From NCBI RefSeq assembly GCF_000006405.1, contig NW_003215694.1, positions 53,688-77,185 on the forward strand: a DNA stretch of 23,498 bases. Reading direction: 5' to 3'. This document shows positions 18,201 to 23,498 of this stretch, piece by piece. Numbering within the stretch: position 1 is the stretch's first letter; each line of letters starts with the position of its first letter. The notes under the pieces were generated by a model, which made no database searches, was not told where the DNA came from, and saw only the letters and a list, made by a program, of their open reading frames with translations. The stretch comes from Perkinsus marinus ATCC 50983. Lineage: Eukaryota; Perkinsozoa; Perkinsida; Perkinsidae. Both the position numbers and the translations under genes were made by a program.

Positions 18201-19667
18201 AAGGTGCCCGATGGTTGTTCTATTCCGCATCGAGTTCTCAACGATGCTTCCAAGTTCCATACGGTCGAGGATGGTATATTATATCGGTGTGTAAGATCAA
18301 CTTCAGAAGGTCAACCTCTACACCAAGTGGTATTGGACCCAAAAGTCGATGATGAGGCAATGATTAATCGTTTGATTGACCACTACCACAATACTACTAC
18401 TCATCTGGGAGCTGAAGCCATCGCTCGTACAATTAAGATGGAATATTATTGGCCTAGGATCAACTGTTTTGTTCGTAATCGTCTGCGAACATGCGATCCT
18501 TGCCAAAGAGTTCATGCCTCTGTGGCCTGGCGCAAGACCGTAGGGTCTCTACGGATGAAGTCTACTATACCTGGTCAAGTGCTTGGGTTGGATCATGTGG
18601 TGAACTTACCTACGGGTGACGGTAATTTCCATCACGTGTTGAGTCTCGTCTGTGCAGCTACAGGCTTCACTTGGTTTCGAGCTACAAAAACCACTAGGTC
18701 TATCGAGACTACAAAAATCCTAGATAGCATCTTTAGTGATGCGTCTTTCCCTATCTGTCTCGTGGTGGATGGCGGATTTAATTCGACTAATTTCCGAGAG
18801 TGGTGTACTACTCGCCACATAATGGTTGCGACCCTCCCTCCGCATCATCGGAGCTATGGAGGTTGGTTGGAACGTTGCCATCTACATCTGAGACAATATT
18901 TCGCTACTAAGCACGCGTCTGGTGAGGAGGTGAAAGAATGGCCATCATGGTTGGGTGACCTGCAGTTGGTTCATAATCTCACAGTCTTCCCTGGTTTGGA
19001 CTTTGGTCCTGCTGATTTATTCTATGGCCGTCGGTTACTGAGACCGTGGCGTACTACATCATCCTCTACTGAGACAAATGAGGACGTGTTGCAAGGTGTT
19101 CGTCAATTATTATGTCCTGAAGAAGAGTCCTTTCTGGAAGACTTATACAGATGCCGATGTGAGGAAACTCGTTTACGCTTCGAGGAGTATAAGAGATTTT
19201 GGGAGGATGTGAAGGAAGTACAACAAGTAAGGTTGAGTCGAAGAGTGAACAATCATTCTCTGAAGTCTCCTGAGTTTCCTGTCGGTAGTAAATGTCTCGT
19301 CTATTGTCCGGAGTCGAATCAGTCCAAGCATTCTTTGAAGTTCGCTGGTCCTTTCGAGATCGAAGAGGTGGTTTCTGATTCACTCCGTAAGATTAAGTCC
19401 GCTGGTCAAGGTGGACATGGTAACAAGGATATATCACCGTTACAAAGTGTTCATAATCTCTATCCCTACTACACTCGTGATGATGACGAGATTCAATGTT
19501 GGGTACAGTGTGATCTGTGTGACAGGTGGATTCCTGTTACATCGTCTCTTTATGGTAGATTTTCTGCTGTAACTACTCGTTTCAGCTGTCGTCTAGCTGG
19601 TCTTACTTGTCGTGTGGCAATGTCGCCAAACGGCGAGCGCAGAAGTGATGAGCACGCAAGTGCATAG
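15261..19667 (+). CDS. Retrotransposon polyprotein frame (Gag C-terminus to integrase and CW finger)
   Basis: A 1468-codon frame of the element. Residues 94-112 and 139-157 are CCCH zinc fingers (C-x7-C-x5-C-x3-H and C-x8-C-x4-C-x3-H), in place of the usual Gag CCHC knuckle. Protease active site LLDTG at 241-245. RT about 425-660 with LPFG and FVDD (602-605). From 678, TKRSLISSL followed by YDAAGLF matches the A17 region typical of Pao elements. RNase H acids include Asp757 (FCDSS), Glu in KKEL and Asp in YTDS. Integrase has an H-x4-H...C-x2-C zinc module and the D1111, D1170, E1204 triad (33 residues between the last two). GPF at 1363-1365 recalls the GPY/F motif. At 1413-1450, CWVQCDLCDRWIPV plus two later Cys resembles a CW-type finger, a histone H3K4-methyl reader in host proteins. 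Codons are more A/T-ending than in the CDPK. Confidence 0.88.
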   Translation: MHEFANRVMSMASVIHTSTGVKPSATEQAGTFRDGLLPDIAGKLDAYLGPRFACLEEAKDVAEYYESKVPKGKALNKGIGKGDNNKPHRSSEVCRHFLKGTCKYGDRCQFAHTMNRSPQVKSPSSTGVSTQNSRPSGICHQFLQSGTCNRDRCLFRHERDNVPMTSKPTATRTVKSSTEPAMVVIDDIDQYPAKEESWASVMAVQSKELATPSLSQSSKSLTASLKYKKADTGETHTLITLLDTGCTINLLSLQAAREMKLMIEPLSCRRDVTLADGSSMPLGGETMCVVSTSKASALIKFWVVDQLAFASVLGLDALGKLCITIQLKPDSIPVVSSGNRNPQSSLSVSPSIDPPVFSCGVFLEPFQGYTEVEEQSFIAYDDSDNLSGLFHDESNDNVTKTASQCEPFAPVVEYDDHYEVDIPWKDSTRPRFNLAEAKGRFQSLLRHTSSRDIDAVQTELNEMLLMGRIRECDPRDVLYYLPLRPVYKPSSSTTQVRLTVDGRKLNAFTNKCSTDGKLKITDVLLVMRSSIHYTSLDLQRAFNCIGLSQSSQCWFGLYVFGAHYLWLCLPFGCNFSSAALFRSLSLRTPSLQLSLSLPITIFVDDIGVRGDTIIDLHRNERIVIEGFKKKNFVFQSLKRVSTDGSFNGEAPYLGYTWDVDNDRLCQVLPPLDLQSPITKRSLISSLSVWYDAAGLFIAVGVSARLLAANIHAQLLDWDTLATEELIEKVQQWYTDIRSKVFSTPRALNLSTLYIFCDSSNAAWCSQVDCPLISTEVGPLYVLRSVAGVYGPHCRWSIPKKELYSLWRSVRLCGDVLKYVDNVRIPISSIIFYTDSAITLWRLKRPKLDDDLSRLEKKWVKDIRSVCSKLFGKGLGDAATRAKIDSTTVVLAEVARKWALGSSLVIFDPAVSALPSKQCVDDLSGLQCMTIITDSTNGSEPSTPQPVISESDQHVDWAELARTNQNSSSFLTALREFLLHRKVPDGCSIPHRVLNDASKFHTVEDGILYRCVRSTSEGQPLHQVVLDPKVDDEAMINRLIDHYHNTTTHLGAEAIARTIKMEYYWPRINCFVRNRLRTCDPCQRVHASVAWRKTVGSLRMKSTIPGQVLGLDHVVNLPTGDGNFHHVLSLVCAATGFTWFRATKTTRSIETTKILDSIFSDASFPICLVVDGGFNSTNFREWCTTRHIMVATLPPHHRSYGGWLERCHLHLRQYFATKHASGEEVKEWPSWLGDLQLVHNLTVFPGLDFGPADLFYGRRLLRPWRTTSSSTETNEDVLQGVRQLLCPEEESFLEDLYRCRCEETRLRFEEYKRFWEDVKEVQQVRLSRRVNNHSLKSPEFPVGSKCLVYCPESNQSKHSLKFAGPFEIEEVVSDSLRKIKSAGQGGHGNKDISPLQSVHNLYPYYTRDDDEIQCWVQCDLCDRWIPVTSSLYGRFSAVTTRFSCRLAGLTCRVAMSPNGERRSDEHASA

Positions 19668-19842
19668 CTAAATTTGCTAAGCGAGCCAGTAGTCGTTCTG
19701 TTCTTTCATTTGAGTCTTTGAGGAAAGTGTTATGGTAGTATCATTATCATTTTGGTGCTTTTCCGTCCATGCCTGGTGTTGCGCCGTGTGAACAAGGAAC
19801 ACAACAGTATCAACAACAAGGGACATCAGATGGACTGTTACA
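19621..19842 (+). repeat. 3' LTR, 222 bp
   Basis: Identical to 14629-14850. The polyprotein frame terminates within it at 19667. The flanking cttg at 19843-19846 is the second copy of the target duplication. Confidence 0.93.
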
Positions 19843-20390
19843 CTTGTCGCCCAGCACCGTTGGTCCCCTTGTCGAGAATATTTAGCCTACTGCAATCATC
19901 ACCACACTTGTAAGCACTCCCTATCGGGCTCATGCTCTATTTCCCAGGGAGTGTCCACCACAATCCATACCGACCACTCAACCGCTATGCCAACTCTCCA
20001 CACAAAATGCTCAGTGTGCTTTTCACTCCGACTAACGAGTGATCTCGATTCTTTTGACATATTGTCGTACACGGCAGATGTCAGCCAAGGTGGCCAACTA
20101 GAGAGTTACGGTTTGTCGAAGCACAAGGGTGCACCGAAGTTGATCAAACTTGAGCACTACGTGGGAAACTCGACAGATCTAATGTGCCAGGATAGTCCTT
20201 CAAGGACTTTGACTTTAGTCGAGTAGTATGTGCTAACTTTAAATACTCCCAGCACTTCATACGACATATGCTTGCGGGATAGAGTTGCCATATGCGGCAA
20301 TATATACTCAAGACAGTTTAAACATGGGTAAAATTAACTTAATACTTTCCATTTACACTTCAGCCGTGTAGTCGATGAAGACAGTGCTCC

Positions 20391-21461
20391 TCAGGGGAAG
20401 CCAGCAGGGCACGTGCATTGCTCGCCAGTGTCGGTTAAACCGGTACTTGATTCGACACCTTGTAGTTGGCGGATAGTTTCGGTCCTCACGAACTTAGGGG
20501 CGATGAAGATCTCTTCTCGGTCAGGACAAGCCCTGAGAGGATTCGTAGCGATTACGCAAGCCATGTGTCATACAACTCCATGACTGACCTTTTATTGAGC
20601 GTCGTGTCAAAGGGGGAGTCGCGGTAAAAGCCAGGCATGCACCAGCAGACCTGAAGATCTTCAAACCAGTTGTACTCGCACCAGCTGGGAGGACTATCCT
20701 TCGGGTACCCTAAACAGAAGGAGGACACATTCGTATACGAACATAGCCGTGGATATCAAATTACAGGAGAATGCGCGGTGTTCATATGCATCCCAGGAAG
20801 TCGGGCATGTAGCGTTAAGCTCAGGACCGTGAGGAGGGAGCAACACATACTCAGGCTTCTTCTCGTAGCACCTTCCAACGAGCAACTTGCCAAAACGAGA
20901 GAAATCATCCTTACAGCCAATCCCTATTCTTCCGTCCATGATCATTCCCTTTGTCGTTAGGGTCTAATCGACACTCTGAGAACGGAGCCGTGACGGAAAC
21001 GAATTCAGTCGCGCAGTGCCCACCAAATTTCTTAGGAGCATCGGTATAACCCTTGTCGTCCTGATGCTTCTCATGGAGTCTAATACAAAACCTACACCAA
21101 CCCATAGCGATCTGACGTCCTCCACTACTGGCTAAAACTTACTGCTTGATCTTCTTCTTCCGAACACCGTACGTCTCTGCATCTTTCCACTTACCATTAC
21201 AGTCGGACTTGCCATCCTTAGTCTTCACTTTTCCACGACCATTGGCGTACAAGTTGAAGTCTACGTCCTTCGCCGCGGCCTTCGCTTTGGGCTGCCCTAA
21301 GGAGAAAGATCATCACAAACGCAGGCAACCCCACGAGAGTTAGAAAGCGACTCACATCGCCTCTTATCCTCATCTGCACGCATCAACTTAACTGCCGAAG
21401 TACGGTACAGCACGATAAGACTCGCGGCCAGGATAGACGACGCTTTGCAGAGCCTTACCAT
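20391..21461 (-). CDS. Secreted Cys-rich protein, six exons, 268 aa
   Basis: Exons read downward: 21461-21356, 21296-21143, 21091-20915, 20871-20765, 20709-20589, 20532-20391. Introns are 59, 51, 43, 55 and 56 nt; all junctions keep frame; stop TGA. The N-terminus is a signal peptide: MVRLCKASS, hydrophobic ILAASLIVLY, then RTSAVKL. The first intron has donor gtgagt and a ttctaac branch-like word. The mature protein starts Lys/Ala-rich (QPKAKAAAKD) and becomes Cys-rich, with an NAT sequon. The last two modules share a plan: a Cys-Pro start (TCPTSWD; ACPDREE) and a C-x-C-x2-GF end (CWCMPGF; CTCPAGF), suggesting an internal duplication. The third intron acceptor (ttggaag) is the weakest call. 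A single ATG start in a good signal context supports the model. No known family; likely extracellular or in a secretory organelle. Confidence 0.65.
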
Positions 21462-21956
21462 GGACGTAATAGACAGGACAGAGAAGCTGAGACTGACAAG
21501 GACTGTAGTCGGGTTCGAATAGTGGAAGCTAGTGAGATTACGATGCAGGCACTGATCGTCATCGTACAGTAGCGGAGAATTGACATATCGTGGAAAAGAT
21601 GAAACGGTCATCGGCGAGCGAAAATGTGAGCCGTTTCACTTACATGTTACTCGTAACAATATTTCGACAAAGCCGCTGTAGCCAAGGGTAGCATTTAACG
21701 TGACGTAGTCAACGAAGCATCGATAGCAGTAACAGACACTTGAGACGATCGTGTTCACTGTCAAGTACACCTCACCCGGCAGCCTTCTGCCGCTAAGGGG
21801 AAGTGGAGAAGGATCGACCTAATTTGCGTTGGGTTGCTCATCATCGCTTCTATAGGACACTCGATGGCTCAGAGCAGCTTGAAGGAGACTAACTAGGTTC
21901 GTTCGTCGTTCGTGATGTGATCCACGACAATGTAGCCTTTTGGTGATGTGGAATGT
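21462..21956. other. Divergent intergenic region
   Basis: The 495 bases lie between two divergently oriented secreted-protein starts. The minus-strand frame of the first stays open upstream to about 21611 without a better start. A gaaacgg/ccgtttc pair around 21603-21638 forms a loose inverted repeat. No gene or named element is supported. Confidence 0.4.
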
Positions 21957-22196
21957 ATGAAGCATGCGGTTGTCCTCTATATCACTCTTGTCACCCTATG
22001 GCTCTGCATCCCTCCTATAGTGAGTTCGGCTAGTTCCCAGGAAGGTGGGGTGACACTATGTGTTACGAACAACACTGGAACATGCTGGTCAGCGATTCTA
22101 CTCCATTCAATCCGATTGAATTCGTCGATATGCTTGTTTTGCCGAAGAGTTCACAAAATCCCATATCATTTCCAATGTCTTGACATGTCCTTCTAA
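21957..22196 (+). CDS. Short secreted Cys-containing protein, 79 aa or first exon
   Basis: ATG 21957 opens a clear signal peptide: MKHAVVLYITLVTLWLC followed by IPPIVSSASS, a good cleavage context. The next part has Cys residues and NNT and NSS sequons (TLCVTNNTGTC), then a run to TAA at 22194-22196. The second half is less protein-like and overlaps an open minus-strand frame (22269-22063) of comparable quality. A donor gtcagc after the TGTC segment could end the exon near 22087 instead. So the signal peptide part is the confident portion, and the C-terminal half is uncertain. No family recognised. Confidence 0.45.
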   Translation: MKHAVVLYITLVTLWLCIPPIVSSASSQEGGVTLCVTNNTGTCWSAILLHSIRLNSSICLFCRRVHKIPYHFQCLDMSF

Positions 22197-22397
22197 TACC
22201 ACCATAATGGTCCTCCAGCAATTCTTTCGTCGCAACGAAACTGCTGATCGTTGGTCGCTGTCTCCGCATTAGTTAATACTTCCTCTCGATTCCATGATTG
22301 TTTTGACCATCTTCGTCACGCTTTCAAATAACACTAGCAACTCAAATCCTCAATGATAACAGCATTTAAAACAACATCTGGTACATACGCCTCTCCT

Positions 22398-23414
22398 CTA
22401 CTCTCGATGTTGGTGTTCAGGAACATCTCCTCGGGAAAGCATTCGGATCAGCTTTCCCGATAGTATCTGATCACCGACTTCTATTTCCGAGCTGATTTCT
22501 CTTCTCACCTTCAACAGAATCAAGAGAAAAACGAGAACAAGGACAAACACTGTGAGTTGAACAGTTGGGGGCTCGGGCCAACCGCGAGGAATCTGATGAG
22601 ATTACTAATCATCCCAAGAAATGTTGCATTCTGCTACTTTGATAAATGGACATTCGAATTGAAAGACGGCTCCAATAAATCGATGGTCCCGGCTCGCACT
22701 CAAAGCATACATGCCACATCGGCAACAATCCACCACGTACGCCAGGAAGGCAACCCCCACGCCCACCACCGAAGCCGTCACATGAGGTGCAGGTACGACC
22801 GCTGACCCTACACAGAACGACCCATTGAGTTCAACAACAAGATCGTCCCCACCTCCTTTTTCCATCCCCTGTAGCTCTTCCTCGTCCGGGGATTTCCCTA
22901 TACTATCTGCAGTCCACGGATTGTTCTCAAGTAACATGTCCATCACTCGAGCTTCCAACTACCACAAACACCCATTCTAGCAGCATTCGCAAGAAGCTAA
23001 TCTCACCTCAGGATCAGCAAATTGGTCCAAGGGATTCATCTCCCAAGGAAACACGACCGGTGGGCGTTTAGACAGATTTTCCAACCGCTCGAGCTGAGCA
23101 AAGACACCAGATAGGATTGATCTCTCGAGTGGGAGCTTACGGCCAGAGGATAATTCTTCCTATTGAAAACGTCCATCATCGCCAGCTCATACATGCACTG
23201 GTAGTCTCCGAGGGCATCAGCTCCATAAGTTGCCCATTTGTACGCAATCTCATCAGCACCCTCCTCGTCCGAGCCTCGATACTTGCTAACTAAATACAGT
23301 ACTTCATGGGAACAATCCTAAGTCTTTCAACGTCAATTCGATCTCTTCTCTAGTCAAATTTCCACAGAAAATAAATATAAACTCTCCCGAGTTGTCGACT
23401 CGGCGAACAACCAT
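22398..23414 (-). CDS. Unrecognised membrane protein, five exons, 276 aa
   Basis: Exons read downward: 23414-23332, 23285-23141, 23093-23007, 22958-22638, 22592-22398. Introns are 46, 47, 48 and 45 nt, all GT-AG and in frame; stop TAG. The N-terminal half is soluble and acidic (RGSDEEGADEIAYKW, then ALGDYQCMYELAM, then PPVVFPWEMNPLDQF). A Gly-rich acidic linker leads to a moderately hydrophobic stretch (VVGVGVAFLAYVV) and then a strong membrane span in the last exon (TVFVLVLVFLLILL) followed by a basic, then charged tail. The first donor, gttgaa, is the weakest; joining by a 1-base slip instead would be the alternative. The GDYxxC word recalls NRF-type N-terminal domains, but nothing else does. 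A further 42-nt piece after LLILLK (gtgaga...cag) could be an optional intron without frame change. Confidence 0.58.
22432..22459. repeat. 9-bp inverted repeat, 10-nt loop
   Basis: The arms cgggaaagc and gctttcccg flank attcggatca. It lies inside the last exon of the membrane-protein gene and codes part of its charged tail, so it may be coincidental. Confidence 0.75.
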
Positions 23415-23429
23415 ACCGTCGGTAGGGTG

Positions 23430-23458
23430 GGTGTTGTCGGTATGATACCGACAACACC
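23430..23458. repeat. Perfect 13-bp inverted repeat, 3-nt loop
   Basis: The arms ggtgttgtcggta and taccgacaacacc pair exactly around tga. It sits 16 bases upstream of the start codon of the membrane-protein gene (minus strand), so it would lie in the 5' leader or core promoter. Confidence 0.9.
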
Positions 23459-23498
23459 GTGCTAACGGTATGATAACAAACAAATATCACGAACATGC

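Larger units (their letters stand above)
14629..19842 (+). mobile_element. Recent LTR retrotransposon, Bel/Pao-like
   Basis: 5.2 kb between identical 222-bp LTRs (TG...CA ends) and a 4-bp target duplication, cttg. Identical LTRs imply a young insertion. Order of parts: Gag (from within the 5' LTR to about 15800, with two CCCH fingers), aspartic protease, reverse transcriptase, A17/Pao-type region, RNase H, integrase, GPF motif, CW-type finger; the coding frame ends inside the 3' LTR. Domain order and the TKRSLISSL...AAGLF region fit Bel/Pao rather than copia. Neither a TGG-type primer site after the 5' LTR nor a polypurine tract before the 3' LTR is obvious. The copy looks nearly whole, with about one break in the Gag part. 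It inserted into an exon of a host gene. Confidence 0.9.
14420..20226 (+). pseudogene. Cys-rich, probably secreted host gene split by an LTR retrotransposon
   Basis: Left part: exon 14420-14482 starts MKSRREARVQ then a hydrophobic run (TYVYVFVVQL) that could be a signal peptide; a 91-nt intron (gtacca...ttgttag, 14483-14573); then exon 14574-14628. Right part: an open frame of 128 codons from 19843 to TAG 20224-20226. With one copy of the 4-bp target duplication discounted, the exon frame on the left runs directly into that on the right (…TVKPL then VAQHRWSPC…). The right part holds spaced cysteines (REYLAYC, HTCKH, SGSC, TKCSVC, LMC) and an NST sequon. An alternative 38-nt intron at 19910-19947 (gtaagc...cccag) would shift to a shorter frame ending TGA. 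No family recognised. The insertion separates the two parts by 5.2 kb, so this copy is presumably non-functional unless the element is spliced out. Confidence 0.5.

Noticed and set aside
22063-22269. Minus-strand 68-codon frame as a gene
   Set aside because: It overlaps a plus-strand frame with a clear signal peptide, and no splice link to neighbouring minus-strand exons was found. Not fully excluded.
23286-23331. Programmed +1 frameshift near the first exon of the membrane-protein gene
   Set aside because: A 46-nt intron (donor gttgaa, acceptor agttag) joins the frames without a shift, though the donor is weak.

Overview
The window is nuclear DNA of a single-celled eukaryote, most likely an alveolate. 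The evidence is a calcium-dependent protein kinase (CDPK: kinase plus four EF-hands, found in alveolates and green plants) and very short GT-AG introns, mostly 38-62 nt, in almost every gene. Several small secreted or Cys-rich proteins with no family I recognise fit a Perkinsus-like or related parasitic protist, but the genus is inference. All spliced models were built by eye from reading frame, splice dinucleotides and intron length; there is no transcript support.

Left part (1-9300): AT-rich degenerate repeats; a six-exon coiled-coil gene on the minus strand (923-1663); a 124-bp tandem repeat array (about 1830-2300); a long stretch without a supportable gene; a doubtful locus at 3697-4048; two small minus-strand frames (4484-4769 and 4879-5133, the latter a coiled-coil plus membrane anchor); a three-exon secreted-protein gene (5384-6101); 2.4 kb of hairpins and repeats; and a Ser-rich gene with an N-myristoylation-like start (8516-9065).

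Middle (9359-14074): a convergent pair of conserved housekeeping genes. The plus strand carries the 11-exon SOF1/DCAF13 ribosome-biogenesis WD40 gene (9359-11685). The minus strand carries an intronless CDPK (12140-14074) with an unusual insert in its activation segment. Long hairpins lie between their 3' ends.

Right-centre (14420-20226): a recent LTR retrotransposon (14629-19842) with identical 222-bp LTRs and a 4-bp target duplication. It carries Gag with CCCH fingers, protease, RT, an A17/Pao-type region, RNase H, integrase, a GPF motif and a CW-type zinc finger at its C-terminus. It sits inside an exon of a Cys-rich host gene whose frame runs on either side.

Right end (20391-23414): a six-exon secreted Cys-rich gene (minus), a short secreted-protein frame (plus) and a five-exon membrane-protein gene (minus).
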